DNA of 23,668 nt from JASFYU01 sp045046905 (lineage in GTDB: Bacteria; Bacteroidota; Bacteroidia; Flavobacteriales; Flavobacteriaceae), in the NCBI GenBank assembly GCA_045046905.1, contig JASFYU010000098.1:1-23668 (forward strand), written 5' to 3'. Under the pieces are notes generated by a model. It saw only the letters and a list, made by a program, of their open reading frames with translations, was not told where the DNA came from and did not search any database. Shown here piece after piece: positions 1 to 8,516 of the stretch. Every line of letters begins with the position of its first letter. Position 1 is the first letter of the stretch. Position numbers and translations under genes: made by a program.

Positions 1-1049
1 TGACGAAGCGCAATCGTCTCTAAAAGAGATTTTCGCTGAGGGCCATCAAGTATTTTGGTCAACTCAGATTTCAAGTTCTTTGTATTTAAATCAGTCTGGA
101 TCAATTCTTTGACCACTTCTCTTCCCATAATCAAATTTACCAAGGAGATATAATCTAAGGTAATGATCCGCTTTGCAATTTGGTAAGAAAGCCAATTGGC
201 CTTGTAACAGACTACTTGAGGCACTTTATACAATGCGGTTTCTAAGGTGGCCGTGCCACTGGTAACTAGTGCGGCATGTGAAATGCTCAATAGATCATAG
301 GTCTTATTACTGACGAAACTTACATTTGGGTCTGCTAAAAAAGGCGCATAAAAATCACCTTCTAAACTAGGAGCGCCGGCTATAACAAATTCATACTGTG
401 GAAAATCACCTCTGATTGATAACATCAGGGTTAGCATTTTTTCTACCTCTTGTTTTCGGCTTCCGGGCAGCAGGGCAATAATTGGTTTTTCACCCTGCAA
501 ACCATTTTCTGCTCTGAAGGCGTGTTCTTCGATTATAGGGCGATCGGCAATGGCATCAATCAGCGGGTGGCCCACAAACTCTACCGGAAAATCATGTTTA
601 CCCTCATAGAATTCCTTTTCAAAGGGAAGAATAACGTACATGGCATCGATATCGCGTTTGATTTTGTTGATTCGGCCTTCTCTAGAGGCCCATATTTGAG
701 GAGAAATATAATAGTTGGTCCTGTAAGCCTGTTCCTTGGCCCATTGGGCAATTCTGAGATTAAAGCCAGAATAATCGATAAAAACAATAACATCAGGGTC
801 AAACTTTTGAATGTCTTCTTTACAGGAGGCTATGTTTTTAAAAATAGAAGTTATATTCTGCAGCACTTCAATAAAGCCCATAAAGGCCATTTCTTTATAG
901 TGTTTCACCAAAGTTCCTCCGGCATTCTGCATCAAATCACCTCCCCAACATCGAATGTTGGCCGACATATCTTTGGTTTTAAGGGCCTTGATTATGTTCG
1001 AGCCATGTAGGTCTCCTGATGCTTCCCCAGCGATGATGTAGTACTTCAT
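1..1049 (-). CDS. lpxB: Lipid-A-disaccharide synthase LpxB (3' end outside window)
   Basis: Glycosyltransferase family 19 enzyme that joins UDP-2,3-diacylglucosamine and lipid X to make the lipid A disaccharide at the inner face of the inner membrane. Translating the minus strand from the ATG at 1049 gives MKYYIIAGEASGDLHG at the N-terminus, the characteristic LpxB opening, followed by the motifs WGGDLMQNAGG, a YKEMAFMGFIEVL block, FIDYSGFNLR, GHPLID and LLPGSRKQEV, all typical of the family. About 349 codons are visible without a stop; the family is usually about 370-385 residues, so only some 20-30 residues are missing beyond position 1. It lies 88 bp downstream of a small membrane protein gene and surE on the same strand, probably one transcript. 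Lipid A synthesis fits a Gram-negative host. What is seen is the motif set; the reaction is family knowledge. Confidence 0.95.
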   Translation of the reverse strand, partial: MKYYIIAGEASGDLHGSNIIKALKTKDMSANIRCWGGDLMQNAGGTLVKHYKEMAFMGFIEVLQNITSIFKNIASCKEDIQKFDPDVIVFIDYSGFNLRIAQWAKEQAYRTNYYISPQIWASREGRINKIKRDIDAMYVILPFEKEFYEGKHDFPVEFVGHPLIDAIADRPIIEEHAFRAENGLQGEKPIIALLPGSRKQEVEKMLTLMLSIRGDFPQYEFVIAGAPSLEGDFYAPFLADPNVSFVSNKTYDLLSISHAALVTSGTATLETALYKVPQVVCYKANWLSYQIAKRIITLDYISLVNLIMGREVVKELIQTDLNTKNLKSELTKILDGPQRKSLLETIALR

Positions 1050-1137
1050 ATAAAGAAATTCCAATTTTTTATAACCCCAATCCCTAAAAGACGTTTTGAA
1101 TTTCGTATTTCCTTTTTTCTATTTCAAATTCCCTTTT

Positions 1138-1419
1138 TTAAAAAATCTTATAATAAAGAATGATGAGTGCAATCAATATGGTAGCTACCAAAACGCCCTT
1201 TGCGCGTTGATCTCTACGGAGTCTTAAAAATCCGAAAAATGCGATGAGATTCAAAATGGCCCCCAAAGCCAAAAGACTGCCAACATGACCTTGTTGTACC
1301 GCTGCAGTAAAGGTTTCGGCAATACCCAAATCCGAAAAAAGAATAATGTACAAAAGTGTGCCCAAAGTGTTCGCGATGAGACCGACTATAAATCCGATGA
1401 TGAGTTCTTTTTTATGCAT
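1138..1419 (-). CDS. Small conserved membrane protein between surE and lpxB
   Basis: A 93-residue protein with three predicted hydrophobic segments, at about residues 7-29, 46-66 and 77-92, so it is probably an integral inner-membrane protein. There are no cysteines, no catalytic motif, and I do not recognise a named family. A short basic stretch (RLRRDQRAK, about residues 66-74) sits between the last two segments and would favour a cytoplasmic loop there. Its start ATG overlaps the surE stop by 8 bp (ATG-CA-TAA), which implies translational coupling and supports this start and the reality of the gene. The position between surE and lpxB suggests co-transcription, but no function follows from that. 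Confidence 0.8.
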   Translation of the reverse strand: MHKKELIIGFIVGLIANTLGTLLYIILFSDLGIAETFTAAVQQGHVGSLLALGAILNLIAFFGFLRLRRDQRAKGVLVATILIALIILYYKIF

Positions 1420-2191
1420 GTAAATTCCAATTATTCAAAGTCTGTATGACATGGTGTGCGGTAAGGTCGAATTGGGTGGGTACCACCGAGACATAGCCGT
1501 GTGATAATGCCCATTCGTCTGTGTCTTCACCTTTGTCGAGAAGTTCAAATTCGCCAGTGAGCCAATAATAAACCTTTCCCATGGGGTTTGTGCGCTTATC
1601 GAATTTCTCTTTCCAATTGGCGCGTGCCTGTCGGCAAATTTTTATACCTTTTAATTTCTTTTTTTCTAGTTTCGGAATATTCACATTCAGTACCACGCCT
1701 TGTGGAATACCATTGGATAATGCTTCTCGGACAATTTTTTTTATAGTTTCCTCAGTCTGTTCGAAATCGGCTTCCCAGGAATAATCACATAGCGAAAATC
1801 CAATGGCAGGAATACCTTCAATACCTGCTTCTATGGCGGCGCTCATGGTACCTGAATAAATAACGTTTATCGAGGAATTTGAACCGTGATTAATGCCGCT
1901 GACACAAATATCGGGTCGTCTTGGTAAAAGTACTTTTAGGGCGAGTTTCACACAGTCGGCAGGGGTGCCGCTACAGCTGTATTCTACGCTAGCACCATCT
2001 TCCATATTTATTTTCATTTTTTTGGAATACAAGGTGCTGTCCAAGGTAATGGCATGCCCCATACCTGATTGCGGACTATCGGGCGCCACGACGACCACAT
2101 CTCCTATTTCACTCATGTAGCGTACTAATGCTCTTAAGCCCGGGGCGGTTATTCCGTCATCATTTGTTACCAAAATCAATGGTTTTCCCAT
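1412..2191 (-). CDS. surE: 5'/3'-nucleotidase SurE
   Basis: Cytoplasmic metal-dependent nucleoside monophosphate phosphatase (survival protein E family), 259 residues, a normal length. The diagnostic NDDG motif lies at residues 10-13 and supplies the metal ligands D11 and D12. S42 in the SPQSGMGHA segment and N101 in the SGINHGSN segment complete the expected metal site. The APDSPQSG and SGTPADCV blocks are also typical. It is the first gene of a minus-strand cluster, overlapping the next small membrane gene by 8 bp. The 192 bp upstream separate it from the divergent protease gene; in that gap a TATTTTTA box about 25 bp before the start resembles the Bacteroidota -7 element but lacks the terminal G, so I do not list it as a promoter. 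Confidence 0.97.
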   Translation of the reverse strand: MGKPLILVTNDDGITAPGLRALVRYMSEIGDVVVVAPDSPQSGMGHAITLDSTLYSKKMKINMEDGASVEYSCSGTPADCVKLALKVLLPRRPDICVSGINHGSNSSINVIYSGTMSAAIEAGIEGIPAIGFSLCDYSWEADFEQTEETIKKIVREALSNGIPQGVVLNVNIPKLEKKKLKGIKICRQARANWKEKFDKRTNPMGKVYYWLTGEFELLDKGEDTDEWALSHGYVSVVPTQFDLTAHHVIQTLNNWNLHA

Positions 2192-2383
2192 GGATTATAA
2201 TTTATGTCGTAAAAATACGTTTTAAAAAAGATATGTTACCCTGTATAGGCTTTAACAATAAATTAATGCCCGTGCTTACAATACTGGCATGGTTTTTTCA
2301 GTATATTAGTGAATTCATTTATTTATAAGTCGATTCAAACCGCTTCGGGGTCATTGAATCGCAAAAATCTAATAAAATAGTGT

Positions 2384-4573
2384 ATGAAAAGGAATTTAGC
2401 CTACATTTTATCGGTTATGCTTATTGCTGTGGCCTCGTGCAGCTTTACCAATAAATCTTTCGAGAATGATGACAGGGATAAATTGTTGTTGGATATTATT
2501 ACCTACGTTTTAGAGAGAGGCCATTATGAGCCTAAAATTATCAATGATGATTTCTCGGTACATGTTTTTGAAGATTTTATCGATGTCATTGACCCTACAA
2601 AACGTTATTTCTTAGAAGAGGATATTCTTGAATTTGAACAATACAAATTTCAGATTGATGATCAGATTAGGAATACCGAAATCACATTTTTTAATGTTGT
2701 ACATGAAAGGTTGATGCAGCGTATGAAAGATGCCCAAGATATTTATAAAGAGGTATTGGCGAAACCATTTGATTTTAGTATTGCCGAGAACATAAATATA
2801 AAGTATGACGAAGAGCCTTTCGCCTTGTCTAGGGGCGATTTGAAAGAACGATGGAGAAAACAATTGAAGTATGCTACTTTGGGTACCTATGATTCGAAAC
2901 TGACATTTACCAAAAGGAAGCCTAAAATTTCTAAAACCCTGAAGAACGGCGAAGTTGAGACAACAATCAATGATTCTGATGCATCAGAAGGTGAGGAAAT
3001 GGATCCAATGACTCCTGAGGAAGCCGAAAAATCGGCTAGAGAGATTACCCAAAAAACATTGGATGAGTATTTTGATTTTCTCAATGATTGGGAACGTAAA
3101 GATTGGTTTGTGCAGTACATCAATACCATTGTAGATGAGTTTGATCCCCATACGTATTATTTTGCTCCAGATGATAAAGATAAGTTCGATATGAGTATGT
3201 CGGGTAAATTTGAAGGTATCGGTGCGCGTTTGCAAAAGAAACCTGAAGGGGCGAGAATCGAATCGATTATTTCAGGAGGTCCTGTATGGCGAGATGCCCG
3301 CTTAGAAGTAGGAGATTTGATCTTAAAAGTAGGTCAGGGTGGCAAAGACGCCATTGATATTGTTGGTATGCGTTTAAATGATGCCATTAAACTTATCAAA
3401 GGCGCCAAAGGTACAGTTGTTGATTTGACCGTGCGTAAGGTCGATGGCTCTCTTGTGATTATTTCGCTTACAAGAGATGTTGTTGAACTTGAAGAGTCTT
3501 ATGCCAAGTCTGCCAATATTAGTAAGGGAAACCATAAATTCGGCTTGATAAACCTGCCTAAGTTTTATGTCGATTTTGAGGACTATAGTGAACGTAATGC
3601 TGCTAGTGATGTGGCGAAAGAGGTTGAGCGACTGAAAGAAGAAGGTGCGGAAGGCTTGATATTAGATTTGCGCGACAACGGTGGTGGATCCCTTAAGACC
3701 GTTGTAGAAATGGCGGGGCTGTTTATAAAAGATGGTCCTATTGTTCAGGTGCAATCGAACGGAAAACGCAAAGATGTCTACGATGATAAGGACGAACGTA
3801 TTCAGTGGGGCGGCCCTTTGGTGATTTTAGTGAATGAGCTTTCAGCTTCTGCCTCTGAGATTTTGGCGGCGGCAATGCAAGATTACAAAAGAGCAGTGAT
3901 CATTGGTAGCAAACAGACCTTTGGGAAAGGAACGGTACAGAACGTAATTCCTTTAGACAATATAGTACGTAGCAGTGAACATGGTGACTTAGGGGCCATA
4001 AAATTGACAACACAAAAATTTTATAGAATTAGTGGGGGGTCAACACAATTGAAAGGCGTGAGGAGTGATGTTATTGTGCCTGACAAATACAGTTATATCG
4101 ATTTAGGAGAGCGATCTCAACAAAATCCTTTAGCCTGGGATGAGATAACCCCGGCCGACTATGAGCTTTGGGACGGATATATAGATTACGAGACGACTAT
4201 AGCCAATAGTATGCGAAGAATGGCTACAAACCCCCAAATTAAATTAATCGAGGAAAATGCCCAGTGGATAAAATTGGGTCAAGAGGAGAGTGTGATTTCA
4301 TTAAAATATGATGTTTATAAGGCCGAGGGCGTCAAGGACAAGGAAAAGGCTAACTATTTCAAGAAGCTTTCTATGTATGATTCCAAGCTTAATTTTAGCT
4401 CTTTGAAATACGAGTTAGAATTATTCACACAGGATTCTGTTTTACGCGAAAAAAGAGATCGATGGCACAAAGATTTGACAAAAGATGTGTATGTTGAAGA
4501 GGCTGTCAATGTTTTACAAGATTTACAGCTAAATAGTATCAAGAAAGCAAAGTTGGCTAGTGTGAAGGGCTGA
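2384..4573 (+). CDS. prc: Carboxy-terminal processing (tail-specific) protease, S41 family lipoprotein
   Basis: Periplasmic serine protease of the Prc/Tsp type, 729 residues, which degrades or trims proteins from their C-termini. The N-terminus has a hydrophobic segment and a possible lipobox ending VASC at C19, suggesting a lipoprotein. Order of domains: an N-terminal Tsp-type region (about 35-240), a PDZ domain (about 265-360, with GIGARL and GDLILKVG), the S41 catalytic domain, and the C-terminal extension seen in Tsp-like enzymes (from about 570). The catalytic dyad is S489 within SASASEI and K515 within TFGKGTVQ; spacing is one residue longer than the E. coli Tsp pattern because of the GSKQTF loop. 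An acidic low-complexity linker (about 193-218) splits the N-terminal region. It stands alone, divergent from surE and convergent with the dipeptidase gene. Confidence 0.95.
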   Translation: MKRNLAYILSVMLIAVASCSFTNKSFENDDRDKLLLDIITYVLERGHYEPKIINDDFSVHVFEDFIDVIDPTKRYFLEEDILEFEQYKFQIDDQIRNTEITFFNVVHERLMQRMKDAQDIYKEVLAKPFDFSIAENINIKYDEEPFALSRGDLKERWRKQLKYATLGTYDSKLTFTKRKPKISKTLKNGEVETTINDSDASEGEEMDPMTPEEAEKSAREITQKTLDEYFDFLNDWERKDWFVQYINTIVDEFDPHTYYFAPDDKDKFDMSMSGKFEGIGARLQKKPEGARIESIISGGPVWRDARLEVGDLILKVGQGGKDAIDIVGMRLNDAIKLIKGAKGTVVDLTVRKVDGSLVIISLTRDVVELEESYAKSANISKGNHKFGLINLPKFYVDFEDYSERNAASDVAKEVERLKEEGAEGLILDLRDNGGGSLKTVVEMAGLFIKDGPIVQVQSNGKRKDVYDDKDERIQWGGPLVILVNELSASASEILAAAMQDYKRAVIIGSKQTFGKGTVQNVIPLDNIVRSSEHGDLGAIKLTTQKFYRISGGSTQLKGVRSDVIVPDKYSYIDLGERSQQNPLAWDEITPADYELWDGYIDYETTIANSMRRMATNPQIKLIEENAQWIKLGQEESVISLKYDVYKAEGVKDKEKANYFKKLSMYDSKLNFSSLKYELELFTQDSVLREKRDRWHKDLTKDVYVEEAVNVLQDLQLNSIKKAKLASVKG

Positions 4574-4691
4574 TACGAACCCTTGTTTAAAAACAAATGA
4601 AGCTGGCTAAAAAGTTTAATCTATCGTCTTTACGAGCCACGAAGTAAACGGTAGGTTAGAGGTAATCAAAGGGTAGCTGTTAAAAATAAAG

Positions 4692-5861
4692 CTACTTCCG
4701 AGGTAATTGTTCCATTAAAAATCGCTTGACATTCTCGCCCATAATTGCACGAATACCGGTCTTTGAAAACCCTTGATCCATTAATTCTTGTACTATAAAA
4801 GGTAGTCCGGTTACATCAATCGGTGTTGTGGCGGCCCCATCAAAATCTGACCCGAGTGCTATATGTCTTATACCGACCAAATCGCGGACGTATTTCATCG
4901 CTTCTACAATATCTTTTATTTCTCCGTTTATGGCACCTTTGAAAAAAGCGATACCTATAAGGCCGTCTAATGCGGCAATTCTTTTGATATGTACGTCAGA
5001 TAGGTTGCGAGGACTGTCTTTGGTGCCACGAACACCAGTATGAGAAACAAGTACGGGTTTTGTGCTACGGTCTAGTATGTCATCAATCATTTTTGGAGAT
5101 ACATGCGATAGGTCTATGATTATGCCTAGTTGATTCATTTTGTCTATTACTGCCTTACCAAAATCGGTTAATCCCTCAGTTGATATGCCGTGCGCAGATC
5201 CGCCCAGTTCATTGTCAAAAAAATGAGTAGGAGCCATCATTCGTACCCCTTCATCATAGAGCCTTTGAACATTTTCTAATTTTCCCTCTAGACAGTGTGC
5301 GCCCTCAATGCCTAAAAACCCTCCAATGACCTTAGGATTGACCTTCTTTAAACCGATTAAACGTTCGAGATCCTTTTGAGACTTGACTAAAATAAATTCT
5401 CCGGCATATTTTTCAGGGTATTTATGCAATGCCCTTGCCTGAAATTCTGCTCGTTCATATAGGCTAAACCATTTTTTGGGTGATTTTCCTTGTACAATAT
5501 TCAACAATGTTATTTTATCTAAGGCGTCTTCTCTATTATGCTTAAAATTTTGGCCCTTTGGAGATTTGGTGACAATGGTAAAGGCCTGTAAACTCATATT
5601 GGCCTCTTGCATTCTAGGAAAATCAAGATGGGAGTAATCGACTCGTTTGGTCAAATCACGATCCCACAATAAGGCATCACAATGCAAATCGGCAATAAAA
5701 TCTAATGAATCATATTGTGTTCGCGCCGCTTTGCTGATGTGTCTAGGGGTGTCGAATTCTACTAGGTTCATCCCTTTTTCTATCATAGGAGGCACAATTA
5801 AAGTTACCAAGCCATATAGGATTAGAATGATCACAAAAAAGTAAATATGTCTTTTTTTCAT
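4692..5861 (-). CDS. Membrane-anchored dipeptidase, peptidase family M19
   Basis: A 389-residue zinc dipeptidase of the renal dipeptidase family, which hydrolyses dipeptides. A hydrophobic helix at about residues 6-24 follows a positively charged MKKRH start and has no lipobox, so the catalytic domain is probably anchored to the outside of the inner membrane. Zinc-site signatures are visible: H60 and D62 in ADLHCD, the bridging glutamate in GIEGAHCLEG, and histidines in DLSHVSP and LVSHTGVR. The C-terminal IALGSDFDG segment is also a hallmark of the family. It is a single gene flanked by a 118 bp convergent gap and a 133 bp gap to the zinc-ribbon gene on the same strand. The true substrate cannot be inferred; peptidoglycan or nutrient dipeptides are both possible. 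Confidence 0.93.
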   Translation of the reverse strand: MKKRHIYFFVIILILYGLVTLIVPPMIEKGMNLVEFDTPRHISKAARTQYDSLDFIADLHCDALLWDRDLTKRVDYSHLDFPRMQEANMSLQAFTIVTKSPKGQNFKHNREDALDKITLLNIVQGKSPKKWFSLYERAEFQARALHKYPEKYAGEFILVKSQKDLERLIGLKKVNPKVIGGFLGIEGAHCLEGKLENVQRLYDEGVRMMAPTHFFDNELGGSAHGISTEGLTDFGKAVIDKMNQLGIIIDLSHVSPKMIDDILDRSTKPVLVSHTGVRGTKDSPRNLSDVHIKRIAALDGLIGIAFFKGAINGEIKDIVEAMKYVRDLVGIRHIALGSDFDGAATTPIDVTGLPFIVQELMDQGFSKTGIRAIMGENVKRFLMEQLPRK

Positions 5862-5994
5862 TTACGCTGTCTTTAGAACGTAAATATATAAGAAAAGCTG
5901 AGAATTATAAGAGGGTAAATGTAGAGAAGAAGGGAGGCAAGCTCTCAAATTAACTCATTTAGCTAGCCCGTATTGATTGGTGTACCATTATGCC

Positions 5995-6237
5995 TTATAC
6001 CTCGTATTTTGTAGAACATGAGGTGCAAATATAAGTGTCTTCCTTAAGGCTGATGCCATCAATGTGTTTTGTCACGAACTCTTTGATAAAACTAGTATAG
6101 GTGTCTGATCCAGGAGTAATGTTTTCGGTTTTCATTTGCTTGTAGAAATGGCCTTCCCATTCTTGTTTGCCCCAGCAATTTGGGCATACGCCTTCTGGTG
6201 CTAGCTCGGTTTCTTCATTTTTTGTTTTTTTTTTCAA
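5995..6237 (-). CDS. Small zinc-ribbon-like protein downstream of msrA
   Basis: An 80-residue soluble protein with two CxxC knuckles, C18-P-N-C21 and C71-T-S-C74, separated by about 50 residues, the pattern of a zinc ribbon. There is no signal peptide or membrane segment. The N-terminus is lysine/glutamate rich and the segment between the knuckles carries EWEGHFYKQMK and an IKEFVTKHI helix-like stretch. I do not know a function; similar small CxxC proteins are common in Flavobacteria but uncharacterised as far as I know. It follows msrA by 46 bp on the same strand, so it may be the last gene of the msrB-msrA transcript, which would place it in oxidative protein repair, but this is only positional inference. 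Confidence 0.78.
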   Translation of the reverse strand: MKKKTKNEETELAPEGVCPNCWGKQEWEGHFYKQMKTENITPGSDTYTSFIKEFVTKHIDGISLKEDTYICTSCSTKYEV

Positions 6238-6283
6238 AGAAAATTTTAATAGTATCTACTAGCTTAATCATATGGTATTGTTT

Positions 6284-6835
6284 TTAGGTGTTGTTTTTTC
6301 TTAATTTATCAGCGTGCATTTTACGTAGTTTTACCAATTTTGGAGTGATTACGGCACTGCAATAGCCTTGAGAGCTATTGTTTCGATAATAATCTTGATG
6401 ATAGTCCTCGGCCTCATAAAAAACCTCCAAAGGACTTAGCTCGGTAATAATTGAATCGTCATAAAACGGATCCATCTCTTTTATGACTGATTCTGCAATT
6501 TCTTTTTGGCTGCGGTCTTGATAATAAATGACTGAGCGATATTGGGTACCCATATCACCCCCTTGTCGATTTAGCGTTGTTGGGTCATGACTCGTCATAA
6601 AAATCATAAGAAGATCCTTATAGGAAATTATCTCTGGATTAAAACTGAGCTGAACCACTTCGGCATGACCGGTTAATCCAGAACAAATTTCTCGGTAGGT
6701 AGGTTTTCCCGGGGCTTTTCCGCCTGTATAGCCTGAAACTACTTTTTCAATGCCTTTTATTTGAAGAAAAATGGCTTCAATACACCAAAAACATCCACCG
6801 CCTAGTGTGGCTATTTCCAATTTTTTAATCGTCAT
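6284..6835 (-). CDS. msrA: Peptide-methionine (S)-S-oxide reductase MsrA
   Basis: Reduces the S epimer of methionine sulfoxide in proteins and free methionine sulfoxide. The 183-residue sequence opens with LGGGCFWCIEAIF, the MsrA signature, in which C15 is the nucleophile and C18 lies next to it. Downstream are the SGYTGG, GHAEVVQ, HDPTTLNRQGGDMGTQYRS and AEDYHQDYY blocks, all conserved in the family, and a C-terminal GYCSAVI cysteine that can serve as resolving residue. There is no signal peptide, so it acts in the cytoplasm. The start overlaps the msrB stop by 11 bp (ATG-ACGAT-TAA), indicating translational coupling of the two epimer-specific reductases. Confidence 0.97.
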   Translation of the reverse strand: MTIKKLEIATLGGGCFWCIEAIFLQIKGIEKVVSGYTGGKAPGKPTYREICSGLTGHAEVVQLSFNPEIISYKDLLMIFMTSHDPTTLNRQGGDMGTQYRSVIYYQDRSQKEIAESVIKEMDPFYDDSIITELSPLEVFYEAEDYHQDYYRNNSSQGYCSAVITPKLVKLRKMHADKLRKNNT

Positions 6836-7289
6836 TTTTTATCTTTTTCGTTTCTATATTCATCGACTCTGAATTTATGCAATATCGCAATCCACTGGGT
6901 TCAGGGCCATCGGGGAACACATGTCCAAGATGTGCGTCACAAGTATTGCAAATGACCTCTACGCGTAGCATGCCAAATGCATTGTCTTTTATGTATTTAA
7001 TAGCATTTTCGGTAATAGGTTGTGTAAAGCTCGGCCAACCCGTTCCTGATTCGAATTTTATGGTAGCATCGAAGAGCGGGGTGTTGCAGCAGACGCAATG
7101 GTATTTTCCTGTATCATAAATACTGCAAAGCTCAGCAGTATGTGGTGCTTCGGTGCCTCTTTTGCGGGTGATGCGAAACTGTTCAGGTGTCAAAATGGCC
7201 TGCCATTCGACCTCTGTTTTTTCTAATCTTCGGTCAGGCGTGGGATTTCCCTTCACGCTAAAATTAATTATATTCTTCCATCTAAGCAT
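6825..7289 (-). CDS. msrB: Peptide-methionine (R)-S-oxide reductase MsrB
   Basis: Reduces the R epimer of protein methionine sulfoxide, complementing MsrA. The 154-residue protein has the structural zinc site as two CxxC pairs, C65/C68 and C114/C117, the substrate-binding SGTGWPSF block (residues 81-88), the HLGHVFPDGP segment and the catalytic C137 in LRYCINS. The common SGCGWPSF cysteine is threonine here, so a resolving cysteine, if used, would be elsewhere; C55 in AELCSIYD or C67 are candidates by position only. No signal peptide is seen; the extra N-terminal 20 residues are mildly hydrophobic but short. An AAAGGA-like sequence precedes the ATG and a Bacteroidota-type promoter candidate is at 7315-7344. 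First gene of the msr operon. Confidence 0.96.
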   Translation of the reverse strand: MLRWKNIINFSVKGNPTPDRRLEKTEVEWQAILTPEQFRITRKRGTEAPHTAELCSIYDTGKYHCVCCNTPLFDATIKFESGTGWPSFTQPITENAIKYIKDNAFGMLRVEVICNTCDAHLGHVFPDGPEPSGLRYCINSESMNIETKKIKNDD

Positions 7290-7314
7290 ACTTGGTATTC
7301 CTTTCTATTTTTAA

Positions 7315-7344
7315 GAAAATTACGAATAAATTTCCGCTTTACAA
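7315..7344 (-). promoter_or_regulatory. Candidate promoter of the msrB-msrA operon
   Basis: On the minus strand the sequence reads TTG (7344-7342), a 19-nt spacer, then TAATTTTC (7322-7315). This fits the Bacteroidota primary sigma pattern TTG-N(about 19)-TAnnTTTG with one mismatch at the last base of the -7 box. The expected transcription start would be near 7308, about 20 nt before the msrB ATG. Spacing is the strongest part of the case. Confidence 0.5.
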
Positions 7345-7496
7345 TTTAAAAAGTGATAAGAGAAAATAGAGTGCCATTAGTCGAAATAGCATGTCTCGAC
7401 TTACAAACCTGAGTTCGAAAGTTATGCCATTCGCTATTCATCGGTACAGCACTGCTATGGTCTATAATAAAACCGAAGTGATATCTTATTTTGTAG

Positions 7497-7504
7497 TAAT
7501 TTTG
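7497..7504 (+). promoter_or_regulatory. Candidate -7 box for the NUC endonuclease gene
   Basis: TAATTTTG matches the Bacteroidota -7 consensus TAnnTTTG exactly, and lies 52 nt before the endonuclease ATG. No clear TTG is found at the expected upstream spacing, so the -33 element would be weak. The rest of the 267-bp divergent region contains only a 6-bp hairpin (AGTCGA/TCGACT, 7379-7401) of unknown meaning. Confidence 0.45.
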
Positions 7505-7556
7505 AGCCCTCATAAATTGTGTGGAGAATAATCAAGGTTTAGACTAAATTTAAAAA

Positions 7557-8369
7557 ATGAAAGGGAGTAGAAGAAATAGAACTATATATACAGTACTATT
7601 GTTGATTTGTGTTATCGGCTTTTGGTTTTTTGAAAATTTCTATACTCCAGATACGTATTCAGCCCCTAAGGAAGAAGGTGAAAAAACAGATATTCCGGCC
7701 TATTTCATGCCGAGTTCCACTACCGGGGATCTTGTGGAACACAGCCATTTTAAACTGTCATACAGCGAGGCTTATGAACAGGCCGAATGGGTCGCATATA
7801 TCTTAAAGCGTAGTCATTTGACTTACGATGATAGGGAGCGGCCTTATTTTATTGAAGACCCCAAGCTTAAGACTAAATCTGCTGATTGGCGAAATTATAA
7901 GGGATCTGGGTATGATAGGGGGCATCTTTGCCCTGCTGGAGATAGAAGATTTTCGAAGTGGGCATACGATGAAACCTTTTATACCAGTAATATAAGTCCG
8001 CAGGACAAGGATTTTAATGCAGGGGTATGGCAACGCTTAGAACGCCAAGTGCGTCAATGGGCAAAAAAGCATAAAACCCTATTTGTAGTTACTGCAGGGG
8101 TATTGGAGAGGGGATTAGAAGGCATTGGAGAGGAAGACGTTGCTGTGCCAAGATATTTTTATAAGATTGTTGCTAGGGGATATAAAAACAAGTTGCATGT
8201 AATCGCTTTTTTAATGCCGAGTCATGAAAGCACAAGACCCTTGCGACAATTTGCTGTATCTGTTGATCGAATCGAGAAAATGACAGGCATCGATTTCTTT
8301 CATGAACTCCCCGATGAGGTAGAAGAGGAAATTGAAAAAGATATCGATATCGATGCTTGGGAATTCTGA
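7557..8369 (+). CDS. Membrane-anchored DNA/RNA non-specific endonuclease (NUC family)
   Basis: A 270-residue nuclease of the Serratia-nuclease (NUC, beta-beta-alpha-Me finger) family, which cleaves DNA and RNA without sequence preference. The signature D120-R-G-H123 followed by LCPAGDRR holds the general-base histidine. The SNISPQ and FNAGVWQRLE stretch provides the magnesium-binding asparagine region. A basic N-terminus and a hydrophobic helix at about residues 9-24 without a lipobox indicate a signal anchor or uncleaved signal, placing the catalytic domain outside the cytoplasm. The C-terminus is strikingly acidic (EEEIEKDIDIDAWEF). No inhibitor gene adjoins it, which fits an exported, nutritional or DNA-clearing nuclease rather than a toxin. 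It is transcribed alone, convergent with the rodA operon. Confidence 0.93.
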   Translation: MKGSRRNRTIYTVLLLICVIGFWFFENFYTPDTYSAPKEEGEKTDIPAYFMPSSTTGDLVEHSHFKLSYSEAYEQAEWVAYILKRSHLTYDDRERPYFIEDPKLKTKSADWRNYKGSGYDRGHLCPAGDRRFSKWAYDETFYTSNISPQDKDFNAGVWQRLERQVRQWAKKHKTLFVVTAGVLERGLEGIGEEDVAVPRYFYKIVARGYKNKLHVIAFLMPSHESTRPLRQFAVSVDRIEKMTGIDFFHELPDEVEEEIEKDIDIDAWEF

Positions 8370-8516
8370 AAAATAGGGGTCCTTCGGATTTGATTATTTT
8401 TTTCCACTTCTCGCCAAATTTCATCAAATTAACCCCTTAGTCTTTCTAAAATTCAGCTTCGAATTGAATAAAAAGGCATCTAAACTGTAAACAAATCTTA
8501 GGTCGAACTCAGGTTT

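Noticed and set aside
450..1010. Open frame of 186 codons on the plus strand
   Set aside because: It is antisense to lpxB, whose motifs are clear on the minus strand; the translation has no recognisable family or coding character.
4565..4596. Possible terminator after the Prc-type protease gene
   Set aside because: AAGGG/CCCTT with a 10-nt loop and an adjacent TTGTTT/AAACAA dyad compete with each other, the stems are short and no U-tract follows.
7379..7401. AGTCGA/TCGACT hairpin in the msrB-endonuclease divergent region
   Set aside because: A 6-bp stem with an 11-nt loop is expected by chance and has no other supporting signal.
7557..8369. Toxin or anti-phage nuclease module
   Set aside because: There is a membrane anchor but no immunity gene, secretion-toxin domain or defence partner next to it; an exported nuclease is the simpler reading.
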